Of a stretch of DNA of 64,000 bases, positions 32,515 to 45,329 are shown in pieces. The notes beneath the pieces were generated by a model. The model saw only the letters and a list, made by a program, of their open reading frames with translations, did no database searches and was not told where the DNA came from. Within the stretch, counting starts at the first letter, position 1. Every line of letters starts with the position of its first letter. A program made the translations under genes and the position numbers. Origin of the DNA: Littorina saxatilis (Eukaryota; Mollusca; Gastropoda; Littorinimorpha; Littorinidae); the NCBI RefSeq assembly GCF_037325665.1, contig NC_090245.1, forward strand, positions 48,848,001-48,912,000, in the 5' to 3' direction.

Positions 32515-34878
32515 TTAAAAGGCGATTGGAGGTCAGTGACTCCACCTCCCGTACTGCTGTTTCACCAAGTGAGGCGTTCATGCATGATGCACATATTTGC
32601 ATATCTGGCATCGGGGAGAAGTCGATGTTGTTAATGACAGTGGCGGCTGGCAGCAGTGCGATGAGGGGGAGGGGGGTGGGGGAGGGGGGAAGAGAAGTTG
32701 CTGCCATTACCTGCTGTTGCCACAGTGACTTTAGCCCTGTGTGCAGTGTGATGGGTAGCGGTACCCCCGGGATAGCAGCTATTCCGTATACAAAGCTCTC
32801 AGAACAATAGCTGAATAGTGTTTGCCAATTTGGTACGGGATGAGTAATTCAGGAAAACTTGTCCTGTTACCATGCCAAGTGCATTCAACACAGCTCTTTT
32901 GTAACATCTCCAAGGATGAAGGGGATGAACAGAATTACCTGACAAGATGAAACATGTGTTACCAGGTTTACATGAGGTTTTTTTTTGTTTTATAAATGTT
33001 GAAGCGTGAGCAGTGGACAATTAATTCAAAGGTCCCCGCCAGGCTGTATATGTGTGGTGGTTATAGTTTGACCCTTTGACCTCATTTACATAATATACAC
33101 GTGTGAAGATATAGTTTAGTCACCACATAGTTGGTCTCACATATTTAGAATAACAAGAATGGTTGCGCTGTCTGCAACGACTGGACTCAGAGCTTCAAAT
33201 CCCTTCCCTACTGGTTACCCCTCACTCTAGGGTCGAAGTATTTGCCTGTTCCCTTATCTGTTTAATTATCTTCCTTGATAAGGTGGGGAAAAAACTGTTG
33301 TCATTGTTAATTGATTGTCAAAGAAATACAATTGTGAAGTGTTCCTTGTCACCCTAAGGCATTTCTTTCCTCATTTCACGATTGCTTTGGTGCGCTGTGC
33401 TCAGTGAAACCAGTTGATGTGACTGTGGTCGTGTACAGTAGTCTTTCTCAACTTCTATTGTCACATTCTGTAGTGTTTCCTAATTGTCATCTTTAGGCAT
33501 CATATTTCCTTGTTTGACGATTGCCGAGTATGACTGTATGCTGAAAAGATTTGAACCACGTCACGTGACAGTCCTGGTCCAGGCTGGCACGTGGTAGCTT
33601 CCTGTTAGCTGTGTTCCATGTCCGCGTTGTGTCGTTGCAATGTTCGGGCTCCGTTGTGTGTGTGAGTCAGCAGAATTTTAGAAAGATCAAGAATTTTCCT
33701 CAAGGTAATTCCCTTGAAAGTGGGTGACAGTATGACTATGAAGGGAGCTTTTCCTTGGCTAGTTTTGTTAGAATCAACACGGTGATTAAATGTTATGTTC
33801 GTCCTGTTCAGTCGGTTTTGTTAATTAGCCTCCAAAATAGTAACGCATCAGAGTAGCTGACACTTAGCAGGAAGTCTTTTTCTTTGGCCACTTTTCTGGG
33901 AAATTACAATGTGAAGAATTATGCAGACGAGAATTCATATCAAGAAGACGAAAAACTCACATAGGCTACAAAGAGTAGCGGTTGCAAACTAAACCCAATA
34001 TTAGATATGGGGTGTTTGTAACGTGAATTGATAACGAGTTCCTATTGAAGTGATAATTAGTATGTCCTGTAAGTTACGCCTAACCCATTGATCGTTGATA
34101 AGAACTGAATACACACAATATACTATTTGATATTGTATGAACATTCAGTCGCTTATGCAACTTACGACGAACTCGTTATTGTCAAATATAACTCTTAACT
34201 CATTGTGGTCGTGAATACTCGCAACACACATTGATGCCAGTTGTTATTGCAAGAACAATCATTCGCTTATGTAAGTTACGCCTATCTCGTTGTGACGTTG
34301 CCAAGAATGGGTAGGACAGAGACCTGATAATCGCGACTTCACTTAGCAGACGACAGGCAGTGGGCGGTCAGGTGGGCGTGCTAATTTCGGGGTAACCTAC
34401 CTGGCCAACATACAGGTGAAAGGTGGAACATCAGATGTCATTATGATAGTTTACTGGCCGAACGTTTATCTGCATTTTGTTGTCATTTGGAGTGGGTTAA
34501 CGTTTGTGTAGTGACTGTAACCTGTGTGTCATGTGTGTGTAGTGGATGTGGAGTGTGTTTCATGTTTGTGTAGTGACAACACGGTGACCTTGGCGAGGTG
34601 TAACTAGAGGGAAGAAAAGGCCCGGGGAATAGGGAAATAAAAAAGCGGCGCCTGAAAGGCATCTTCTTTCAGGTGTAAGTCAATCTTACACACCAGCACA
34701 TCTTTGCCCAGGCTTTTGCATACATGTGCCAACAGCATCCGTCCATCCAGCCCCTTGGGTTCAAATCATGGCGGGACTGGCACTGCTTTTTGTGCAGAGT
34801 AGCATTTTTTTCTCAATGAACGATTGTAGTAATTTCGTAACTGACATTTACATCAATTTGCAGAATTATTCAGCAAGA
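32515..34878. other. Long non-coding stretch
   Basis: No gene recognised. A pair of CACGTG-type sites occurs around 33562-33590 (CACGTCACGTGAC, GGCACGTGG). Degenerate TAAGTTACGCCTA motifs recur around 34070-34280. Confidence 0.35.
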
Positions 34879-35190
34879 ATGTGACTTTTTGTGCCATTGT
34901 GCACATTATGATAGAATAATGATGCATGAATTGAAGAAATGTATAAGAACACAAGAATGTATGAATGACAAAGTACAAATGTTTATTTTTGAATGTTTTA
35001 TGTATGTTTTATTACGGACACAAAAGCTCAGCAATGCAATTTCTCTTTTAGAGATTAATAAAGTTTATTGTATTGTATTGTATTGTATTGTATGGACCCA
35101 GGTATGTGACTTTTTGTCCCATTGTGCACATTATGGACCCAGGTATGTGACTTTTTGTCCCATTGTGCACATTATGGACCCAGGTATGTG
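34879..35190 (+). mobile_element. LINE 3' tail with (TTGTA)n beside a 41-bp tandem repeat
   Basis: AGATTAATAAAGTTTATTG followed by (TATTG)n at 35050-35090 is a LINE-type 3' terminus. To its right, a 41-bp unit beginning ATGGACCCAGGTATGTGAC starts at 35092, 35133 and 35174 (last one partial). One further unit part (ATGTGACTTTTTGTGCCATT) lies at 34879, left of the tail. The array thus appears to have been split by the insertion, or the flank to have been duplicated by it. Confidence 0.6.
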
Positions 35191-36870
35191 TCCAAGTGGA
35201 AGGATACTCACAACACACGTACAATTTCACATCTCTGGTGGTGTAAAGATCGTTTACACACGGAGGAAGGTACTTTTAAAGAAGAGACCTTCGTTAAAGC
35301 TGAGAGAAGCAGAGTAAAGTAGATAGACACACAGGGAAGTAGATACCAGTATCAGAGGTTGACGTGAATGAATAGATAATTCAAACCAAGGTTGTACTCT
35401 TCACTTTTTTCTTCGCGAACTGCTGAGTCGGTGGGATGTTAAGAGGTTTCTTTGCCATTGTTCTGCTTCGCTGTTGTTCTGCTTCGCTGTTGTTCTGCTT
35501 CGCTGTATAAAATGGATTGTTGGACTGAATATGAATGACGAAAACTAGCAAGCGATTGAATTTATAGATGCCCTATTCATTTTACCCTTTCCCTCGGCAT
35601 GCCCCACTGTTGATGTGTTGTACGATCGTAGAGGACGGGCACGTTAGAAAGGTCCATATTGGACCTACCTCAATGAAACTTTCTTAACTAATTGTTTCAG
35701 TGCTTCGTCATTTACATCAACTGATCAAGGGGGGGGGGGGGGGGGAGAGAAAGAACTAACGTTTTTCAAGTGCTACTTCACAATCATCGAGGGAGGGAGA
35801 GAGAGAGAGTGTTAGTACGAGTGTTAGTATGAGTGTTATGGGGGGGGGGGGGGAGAGACAGAGAGAGAGATGGTTGTTTGAAGCGCGCGGGGATGTTTCT
35901 CCGATCTATAGTTTGTGGTTCGTGCGTATGCGGATCCTGTTTTCAGTCGGTGCCTTATCTTTTGTTTGCTTGTTTAGTCGCTCTTGGTTCTGCATTCAGC
36001 TATGTGAAAAGACTTGTACAAAGCGAGTTACGTAGACTGATGAACGACATTGCAGAAGTGGCACATAAGAGGGGGGGGGGGGGGGGGGGTGTTGCTTATT
36101 GTACGTGCTGTTTCTACTGCCTACCAAAGCGTGAATGGTTCAGAATTTGAGTCTGTGTGTGTGCGAGTACATGATTATGCTCAAAGCCAAGGATCCCCCC
36201 CCCCCCCTTCACCCTCTCCACACCCCTTTCCATCTTTCCGTGGGCCAGTCTTCGCCTTTCCCACTGTTTCCCCGTGCGTCTGCGGGAGACGATGCTTGTG
36301 GTATACGTGCCAAATCTCGTAATGCACTTTGTTAGCATAGTCTTCAAAATCTTCAAGTGCATAGTTTGTCCACGATGCATCCACACGTTCGTAGCAATAA
36401 GTTCATAACCCCTTTCCTACAGATCGGTCATGGTTGTCTGTACCTATCGTCACAGCCTGCTTTCTGCCGGACACACACACACACAAGCACACGCACATAT
36501 GATGCGTCGATTTTAGTATATGCACACCTATACAGTACAGTGTGTCCTTCAGTTTAAAAATGCTTGGCAGACATGTATATTGTTAATCATTAACCCTTAC
36601 CCGGATGCAAATCCTGATGCATATTGCAGTGCCAAAGGTGAATAAACAGATCTATAAAGAACCAAACAAACGGTCATAGTTTCAATTGCGTGTTATCTTT
36701 GGGTGGATGGCTGCATGTGGGGTCCAAACACCACTCACCACCAAACAGAATCACCCTGGGGCCTTCACTACGACATATACATATGTCGCAACAACCATCT
36801 GACGCAGTGCGTAGTATAACGCGAAACAAGCCGTGTAAGGTTTAATAGCCCTATAACCTCGTATGCATTT
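35191..36870. other. Non-coding stretch with poly(G) tracts
   Basis: No gene seen. Poly(G) runs of roughly 13-20 bases lie near 35729, 35839 and 36071, and there is a C tract near 36195. TTGTTCTGCTTCGCTG repeats three times near 35460-35505. Confidence 0.45.
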
Positions 36871-37463
36871 CAGACCTGTTTACCCTTACGATTTTGGCGT
36901 AATTTATTACGATTTTCTGCAAAAAATACGCCATTCCGCTATCCGTGTCAAGACTACGATTTTCATAAATAAAATAAAAAAATAAAAAAAAAATATATAT
37001 ATATTTTTTTTTTATCAATTCACATGTTTGGCATTGTTTTTTTCAATGGCAAAATGGGGTGAAAAAGCACAGCACTGACCAGAGATCATGTCTGTCTGAT
37101 GAGACGCTGGAGAGCCTTATTCTAGTGGTGAAGTCTCGCCCTCACTCATTCGGCAAGCGCAAGTACAGTAGAGAAGCGCTTGATACACTGAAAAAGGCCT
37201 ACTACGAGCAAAAGAAAAAGAATCAGTAATGCATGTGCTTTTGATGTGGTCTTCTTTGAAATTATGATGACTACAAAAACTGACTGATGTGTTTTGTTTG
37301 TGAATGATGGATATATATATGTGCATGATTGCGTTTCGCAGACACAGTTGTCATGTGCGTTGTAATTGGCGACGAATGCTGGATGATTACTATTTTTGTG
37401 CCAGGATTACTATTTTTGGGGCTGAGCATTACTCCAAAACACTTATGGGGGTAAACAGGTCTG
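36871..37463 (+). mobile_element. hAT-like DNA transposon remnant with CAGACCTGTTTACCC ends
   Basis: CAGACCTGTTTACCC at 36871 is exactly inverted against GGGTAAACAGGTCTG ending at 37463. TACGATTTT motifs repeat inside the left end. The interior (about 37056-37229, plus strand) still encodes the C-terminus of a hAT-type transposase: HSTDQRSCLSDETLESLILV, then YSREALDTLKKAYYEQKKKN and a stop. That matches the SDETLE-type end of the hAT dimerisation domain. Most of the transposase is deleted. No clean TSD was found. Confidence 0.65.
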
Positions 37464-38473
37464 GATTACATTTTCTATCCTTCAAGTCAGTGCAGCCAAG
37501 TGGCAGGTGTTATCTCCACGTACCCGCAGAAAAAAAATACACAGCTCTCAAGGCCACTGTCACAGTGGAAAACAACAGTATGTGGTTGTGCACTGTTTTA
37601 TACGCTGATTTAGGCAGCGAGATGACAGGAGAAAACACATTTAGCTGAGTCAGACACATTTCGTTTTGATAAATATATGTGCAACACACGGCGTGGGTGA
37701 CGATTTCGTTTTGTGGCAGACATGGAGGAATTCTCACATTTCGGGATGAGATGGTTGAGTTTTTTCTCAGCCCCAGTTGTTTGCTTGTTGCAGTTTATTT
37801 TGAACATTTTACCTTTATCATTTGTAAGCTTGTCCATTGCACTACCGTGCAGCTGATTTGTCTGGCCGTCTCCTGATTTAGCCCTGAGTCGTGTTTGTCG
37901 TGACACTGGATGAAGTTTAAAATGGTCACTTTCAGTGTGCGACGTTTTCCAGGGGGCTATTTCGGGAGATGTGATGCAGTTCATAATCGCTCTACATCCA
38001 TACCCCCACCGACCCCCCAACCCCCTTTCTCTGAGGCCCCTTTGTTGGTTTCACTGCGGTGAACAGCAGTTATGAGAAATTCGAAATGAGAAATGGCGCT
38101 TACGGCTAAAAAAAAAACCTCAGAAAAAATCAATTCTGCGTTCTTGATAGCAGTTTCGTCCAGACTGGACTCCAGCTTTTGCTTTTCTTATTTTTCTCTA
38201 TCGTCCAAGCCCATAAAATCGAACAAGGCGGATTGCGTTTGGATTTCCCTCTTTCAGATGACTTGAGATTGCCCCCCTTGAATCGTTCCGTGTCAAGGCC
38301 AGTTGTACTGGCCGCGTGTTCAAGATGCATGACGGAGTGCTGATGAGTGGTTTGGAGGAGGGTGGGGGAGGAGGGAGCGGTACAGATACAACGCTGTCAA
38401 TTCACACACACGCACGTAACTTACCTGCCGTTTGTACTGCAAAGATATATCTGTACTGCAATGATATACACGC

Positions 38474-38477
<4 letters not shown>
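37464..38477. other. Non-coding stretch
   Basis: No gene seen and no repeat boundary recognised. Confidence 0.4.
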
Positions 38478-38559
<82 letters not shown>

Positions 38560-38941
38560 CCGCCTCAACGCGGAAGTCAAACTTGACAGAGAACGCCGGA
38601 CTCGGGTCCTTGACTTCGCCAGATGGTGCGAATTGAAGCCATGCTGTATACACTCTGACACTAGATAGTCCCAAAACTTCATTTCCCACCACTTTACACA
38701 AGAGCAGCACGCAGTTTGGGTTAACTGTCAAGTTCGGATGAGATCTCTAAGTAGGACATTAGTATACTCTATTTAGTATGGGTTCGTTTTTTTTACCACA
38801 ACATTTCTTGTCTTAACATAATTGTTAGTCTGAACCTCTTGACCACCTGCAGACGGTCACTGGACTAGCCACAGTGTAGCAGACGGTCACTGGACTAGCC
38901 ACAGTGTAGCAGGCGGTCACTGGACTAGCCACAGTGTAGCA
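38478..38941. repeat. (CT)n microsatellite and a 30-bp triplicate
   Basis: Pure (CT)n spans about 38478-38555. At 38852-38941 a 30-bp unit, CAGACGGTCACTGGACTAGC plus CACAGTGTAG, occurs three times, nearly perfect. Confidence 0.85.
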
Positions 38942-41709
38942 GGCTGCCAGTGTCGGAGACCACAGAGTACTTCTAAAAACGGGATGAAGCCGCCACGGAC
39001 AGGTACATATAGACACCTGTTGCCCCTGGTCTGATTGATGTCAGGTGTTGCCCGCATTTTACCTACACTTGCATACTTCATGCTCCACTGAGCACGCGGT
39101 CACAGCCAATTACACATCTGTAGCGGAGGGACCAGAGAGATAAGTCAGCAAGTGAAACGCTGCCATCGTCGGTGCACCCGATTATCCCACTTTTTTTTCC
39201 GTTTTTTTTCTTCAATCTTTTATTCTACCGAAATACCGGTAGAGATTCTTCTGATTTATTAGCCTATCATTCTGTCAACGTTAGTTCAGTTTTAGCCTCC
39301 GGCGTACAGCAGCCTTCATCAGGGCCTCCGGAGTTGCTGTCTGAGCGAACGACGAAGAAGAAGTTCAGTTTCTCGAACTGACTTTCTCAGAACGTTTTTT
39401 TTCTTCTTCAGTTTTCATGGAATCTGTTGCGATTTCAAGTTTGGTTTCGTCGACCGAGGTATATCGCACGCGTGCCGCCACCCTCCCCCCCCTCTGCTCC
39501 CCCCCCCCCCCCCCTGTAACTTACTCAGAACATGTTTTTTCTTCAGTTTTCATGGAATCTGTCGCAATAACAATTTTAGTTTCGCACGCACCCGCCCGCC
39601 CCCCTTCCCCCCCCCTTCCCCCCCGACACACATAGAAAGGAGAGGGGATATTCCAAGAAGACACTTGTACGCCCCCGCCCCCCCCCCCCTCTCTCTCTCT
39701 CTCTTTTGCGGGACGTTCCCCCGGACAATATTTTAAACGAAGACCAAATGTTCTTAACAAGATTTGAAGTCAAAAGCGTGAAAAGATGTGGGCTTTTTAG
39801 AACCTTCAATTGACAGGGATGGGTCAATATGTAAAATACTTATAGTTTCAAATATTTATGTAGACTATGTCGTATAAACTGAGAAGGGTAATAATCAAAC
39901 TGGCATCGGTCCCTCGATAACACATCGGTTTAACTCATTGTCTTCCAGGTCATATGGCTCTATCTTACCAGGTAGAGATATGTCCGCGCAGACTGGTAGC
40001 TTCAGTCGCTTCGTGTAACGTCCATCTAACGCTTGCATTCCAGCGTGTTAATACACAGTTACTACAATTCTGAGTGACCTGCTGCAGCACAGCTGGTCTC
40101 GGCTAAAAAAAAAGCTTGGTCAACATAGCTGGGGTAGAAAGTGTTAAGGGACGTTAATAAAAACCCGAAAAATCAACCAACGTCTCCTCCCCCCCCCCCC
40201 CCCCCCCCCGTCTCTGCCATGTGTACTGCAATGATATAATTGCACGCACAATCTCTCTCTGTCTCTGTCTGCCTGCCTGCCTCTCTCTCTCTCTCTGATT
40301 TTTTACCTGCAGCGCACCTTTGTACCCATTCCCATCCCCACAGTTCCAAGTCGACACGTAGAGAGGGGGGTGTACAGGTAGGAGTGTTTGGCCTTTAGGC
40401 GTGAGTCACAATCAGACTCAGAGGGGAGCATCCCCAGGTAAGTAAGGAGTAGTGTTTTACGGGGTGAACGATGCCTTTTGATCCTCCGTACGACACTGCA
40501 GCGTATAGATGCTGACCTGTGTCGACTCCCCAGTTGTCGTGCTGTGACGCAGACACGGAGGAAGAGACTTTCTGGCGGAGGAAAAGGCCCTCTTTGCCGG
40601 TGGCTACAGCGTGACTGTCGTGTGCGGAATGTCACACATGCTGGCTTTGGTTGATACCTACGATCCCCCTTCCCTGTGTAGTGTGTCTGCGTGCGAGGGT
40701 TGTGAACAAATGCTGCTCATGGTTGATACACCAACACTCCCCCTACCTGTGGAGTGTGTTTGCGTGCGAGGGTTGTGACAAGAGTTTACCCGTGATTTTG
40801 CTGTGTGACTTCCTGCCACCGACCTTGTGAGGCACGTGGCACCCGGTCCACATCGTCGTACCCCTCTCTGTGCTGATGCCTTGAACTCGTTTGTTACCCT
40901 TTCACAGTGGACTTTGTAGTGCCCCATTCCAGGCTGTTGTCTTGATTTTGTGTTATCCAGAATCAAAACTTGTATTGGATCCTTCAGCTGGGATTGAGTT
41001 AACCAGAATTGTCTGTTTTTTTGCGACTCCGGATAACAATCTGCATACACATGACTGAAATGGAATATGCAGCCGGTCAAACATTGATTTCTAGCTACTA
41101 TTTTGTTTGCACAGAATTCAAACTGTTAGTATTGCTCCTTCTGCGCATTTGTATTATGTGAAGAGATTATAGTAGAATTGTCTGTAAGCGGATCCTCAGT
41201 GTCGCTTTCAGTGGAATGACGTCACATATTGCGCTAGCTTTCATGACATTAGTGAGGACAAGGAGTTGTTTGTGGTACGGAGCAGGTGAATAATGGGTAG
41301 AGACCCGGGGAGAAGCCCCACGGGTAAGCAGTAAGCACACGAACAAACACGGGTCCACATGACTGCACCTTTACCGCATTAAAAAATGCTGTAACAGTGG
41401 GGGGACGGGAGGGGAAAGGGGAGGGGGGTGGAGAAGGAAGGGGGGGGGGGGGTGGAGAAGGAAGGGGTGGGGGAAAGGCGAAGAGGAGGATAATGTTTGT
41501 ACAATAAAAGCTCACCAAAATACATCAAATATGAAGTCATTCGGTCAGCAGATGTATACAATTACATCATTAATTTTGCATTTTTGGGGGTTGCATTTTT
41601 TTTTGGGGGGTCACCCTGTAGTATAGAAAGAGCTGGAGGAATGAGCATTACAAAGGGTGACTTGAAGAATCAAGTGAAAGGTGTTTGAGGGGAAGGGACT
41701 TTTGGAGGA
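38942..41709. other. Non-coding stretch with local duplications and C-rich tracts
   Basis: TTCAGTTTTCATGGAATCTG recurs near 39408 and 39543, and GTGTGCGTGCGAGGGTTGTG-like blocks recur near 40683 and 40751. Poly(C) tracts lie near 39499 and 40187. A GGGGTGGAGAAGGAAG duplication lies near 41425-41465. No gene seen. Confidence 0.45.
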
Positions 41710-42015
41710 TTAGGCCTAAAAAAAAAAAATAGGTGTGGTTACGGTAACCCGACCTACCCTATTTCTAGGGGCCGACCCTATAACTATTTATTACATTTGT
41801 CCCAAAAAAAACCAAAAAAAACCCCAAGAAAACGAGTGCAGAAAACACAATGAAAGCGAAATCGCCCGAGTCGCACACTTATTTCCCTGTCAAGTAGGTT
41901 TAATTGGTACACATTAGAAAAAAAAGTAAAAAAAAAAAAGTGATTGCCTACCTTCCTACCCTATTTTTTTGGCTATGTTACCGTAACCACACCTATTTTT
42001 TTTTTGTTGGCCTTA
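41710..42015. mobile_element. MITE with GGCC(A/T)-rich ends and TTA TSD
   Basis: The element 41713-42012 is bounded by GGCC and flanked by TTA on both sides. Near each end lies an A-rich run followed by AGGTGTGGTTACGGTAAC, exactly inverted between the ends, then a diverged AGGGTAGG block. It has no coding capacity. The 3-bp TSD suggests a PIF/Harbinger-like element, but TA (mariner) cannot be excluded. Confidence 0.65.
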
Positions 42016-44613
42016 TGGTGATCGAGGACGAGGATATGCCGAGTGCTGTAGTAAACAACTGTGGCAAAAGGAGAAAGGGGGGGGGGGGGGGGGGCGTAGT
42101 ACACAAAGATGAATGTGCGGTGAAGAAGTTTATGTCAAGAACACAGTTCACATGTGTTTTAGTAAGGGGGGCTTTGGGAGGATTAACTGAAATGGTTGGG
42201 TAGTGGGACTGAGTTGTTGGTTGTGGTACAGGTAGGGGCACAGAATTGAGGTGTGTACAGGGGTGGGCACAAAGTGGTAGGTCAGGTTGTGAGACTAAGA
42301 CGTCCTCGTCTTATTGTCAAATAGGGACAGGCGACGGTACTTCAGCTTTCAGGGGTCCAAGTCCAGGGCCAGGGGTGTTTGTGCACAGATCCTCTTGACG
42401 TCTGTAGTCTCATTTTGTCTGTGTGGCATTATACCCCGGTCACCACCACACATGTCGCACGTGTCCTGCTACGACACACGTCTTAGGCACGCTCCTTCCC
42501 ATGAAAATAGTTTTGCGCACTGTCTCCGATCTGGTCCGGCTTTTACATGGGATACCATCCCTCCACTTTGACACTTGCTTGCTTGCTGTGGCGAGTATGA
42601 ATTGTTTTTAGGAATTAATTTATTAAAAGGCCACCGGCGGCATTCAATTACGAAATAAATTAATCAACAAATTCCCACTGTGCACTGAGAGATTTTTAGT
42701 ATGTGACCAAGTGGAGGGATGGTCTTATCCCATGCAAAAGTCTGGCCAGATCTGAGATGATGAGCCAAACTGTTTTCACGGGAAGGGTGTGTCTTTAATT
42801 TAAGTTGCGCACTTGTTTTACCCACACAATGGATGTGTTACCATGTAAGGCTTCCTTGTTTAGTGTCTGCTTTTCTCTGAAAAGTTTTTAATGGTGTAAT
42901 AATATATTTTTTGTATTATTATTTATATGGGAAGGTAATCTGGACCAGTCATGTTATTTTGTTTTTCTCTCTTCATTCGCATTTCTCTGAACAGTTTTAT
43001 ATTGCGTAAAAATATCTTTTCTAGCATAATGGGAAGTTATTCTAAAACAGTCGTGTTATTTTGTCTTGCTCTCTTCATTCGCTTTTCTCTGAAAAGTTAA
43101 AGCGTATTCCTTTTTTGTTGTTAAAACTTCCGTGGCGTTTTTTCCTTGCCTGAGGACATGCTCTCCATACTTCTTTGTAAATTGGTACACAAAAGGAAAC
43201 TTTTCAAGTTAAAATTTTCCTCGGTGTGAAATCTTTGTATGCCATAAAAAGGAAAGGAAAAGGGAGGGTTAGAAAAAATTACGCTGCGGTGTGCTGTCAT
43301 AACCAAGTTGCTTGTACGTATGACAGCAATTAAGAGGCTGTCATTCTTTAACGAGGAGCGATTATTCATCGTTGTGGGCAACGTTCTAATTCGTCACGCT
43401 TGACGAGTATGTATGACGGAGCTAGCTAGCTTCACTTGAGGTCTTTGGCCTGAAACGTTATTCTAGATTGCGCGCTTTATTCTCAGAAAGCCACAAACAT
43501 CTCCACGACATCAGTGCTACCTCGACGATGAGTCTAGTACGCAGAAAGAGAACCTCTCTCTCTCTCTCTGTCTGTGTCTGTCTCTGTCTCTCTCTCTCTC
43601 TCTCTCCCTCTCTCTCTCTCTCCCTCTCCTCTCTCTCTCTCCCTCTCTCTCCCTCCCGCTCTCTCTCCCTCCCGAACTACATGACTTGTAGTATCAAGTT
43701 GTCTGTTTTTATTCCCGAGTGAATGACTATTGTTGTGAGGGGTTTTGTGTGGGCGGCGAGTGTGTGGAGTGTTTTGTTGTAAAGGTGAAATAGCTTTTCA
43801 GCCTTTTAATTTTCCCCTTCCTTCTTTCTTTTCTTTACGACGGTGCAGTAAACTCAGTTGATCAACTTATGCAGCTTGAATCCTTCACGCCCACGCATGG
43901 TTACAGTTAGTTCTTCTAAGAGACCTGTGGTTTTGTTGATGTTGTATTCGTTGCAGCTTTGTGTTCGTGTGTTCATGTCATTTTCGATCATGTTCAGCAT
44001 TCGATTTGACAGCACAAACCAGAATGAGTTGATAGGATCGCAGAGGAGAAGGGAGGGGGGTCATGGGAGGGGAAAGGGGAGGGCCTGAGTGGGAGGTACA
44101 TGTACTACACGTAAAGGCATGGCCTTTGTTTGCTCTCTGATCTTCAGCGTAGTGAGGCAATATTTATCACACGACAGGTAAACGCACAGCAAACTTCGCC
44201 TTTCAACCTTATCTCTTCAGACCTCTTGTGCTGTCATTCCGCCACCATGGACCTTGTGTGTCAGATCTTAACATCTTAAGAGCGAAGACTTTCAACCTTA
44301 TGTCATCTTGGGTCGCGATGTTGTCTTCGTCTACACGGCGGTCAGAAGAAGTGGAAACAAGAAACCCGATTTATTTTTTAATTTTTTATTTTTGTTTTGT
44401 TGTATTGTCAACTTACGACCATTGACTCGAGGAATGTTTATTGTGATTGTATTGCACTCATTAAAAATAAATAAACATTTCATACGTCCAAATCTAGAGT
44501 GAAAACGGGGGCTTCTTGTCGACAGCCGGATCTGTTGAAGGGCATACCTTTTATTTGACTAAATCTGTATACCGTTCCTTGTCAGACTATTCACTCCGGG
44601 CTGTTGTCACTTT

Positions 44614-44617
<4 letters not shown>
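42016..44617. other. Long non-coding stretch
   Basis: No gene recognised. It contains a poly(G) tract near 42077, an imperfect duplication of TTTCTCTGAA(A/C)AGTTTT blocks around 42870-43100, and a degenerate (CT)n at 43555-43670. Confidence 0.4.

Positions 44618-44692
<75 letters not shown>
44618..44692. repeat. (CT)n microsatellite
   Basis: Uninterrupted CT dinucleotides for about 75 bases. Confidence 0.9.
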
Positions 44693-44697
<5 letters not shown>

Positions 44698-44780
44698 GTC
44701 AAATAGGTTGAAGGAATGTTAAGAACCAACCAACCATGCAGGATGTAAAATCGAGTTGCCTGCGCATTGTGACGTACCCC

Positions 44781-45329
44781 TTCTTATTGAGTCACTTGAG
44801 AAAAAGTGACTCTATGTAATCGGTCAGTGTTAGTCTGTCCGGCCGGCCGTCCGTAGACACCACCTTAACGTTGGACTTTTCTCGGAAACTATCAAAGCGA
44901 TCGGGCTCATATTTTGTTTAGTCGTGACCTCCAATGACCTCTACACTTTAACGATGGTTTCGTTGACCTTTGACCTTTTTCAAGGTCACAGGTCAGCGTC
45001 AAAGGAAAAATTAGACATTTTATATCTTTGACAAAGTTCATCGGATGTGATTGAAACTTTGTAGGATTATTCTTTACATCAAAGTATTTACATCTGTAGC
45101 CTTTTACGAACGTTATCAGAAAAACAAGGGAGATAACTAGCCTTTTCTGTTCGGCAACACACAACTTAACGTTGGGCTTTTCTCGGAAACTATAAAAATG
45201 ACCGGGCTCAAATTTTATGTGAACGTGACTCATTGTGTTGTGAATAGCAATTTCTTCCTGTCCATCTGATGCCTCATATAATATTCAGAACTGCGAAAGT
45301 GACTCGATCGAGCGTTTGCTCTTCTTATT
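44781..45329 (+). mobile_element. Helentron-like (HINE/pearl-type) element, family B, copy 2
   Basis: The element 44789-45321 is nearly identical to 31425-31966. It is flanked by TTCTTATT at 44781-44788 and 45322-45329, which could be a duplicated target or, in part, the element's own TTCTT end. The DR4 (44925-44940) and both DR1 pairs (44964-44976, 44983-44995) are conserved. Confidence 0.7.

Noticed and set aside
31547-45233. Identical 108-codon minus-strand frames at 31547-31873 and 44907-45233
   Set aside because: Identity reflects two nearly identical repeat copies, not protein conservation; no recognisable domain.
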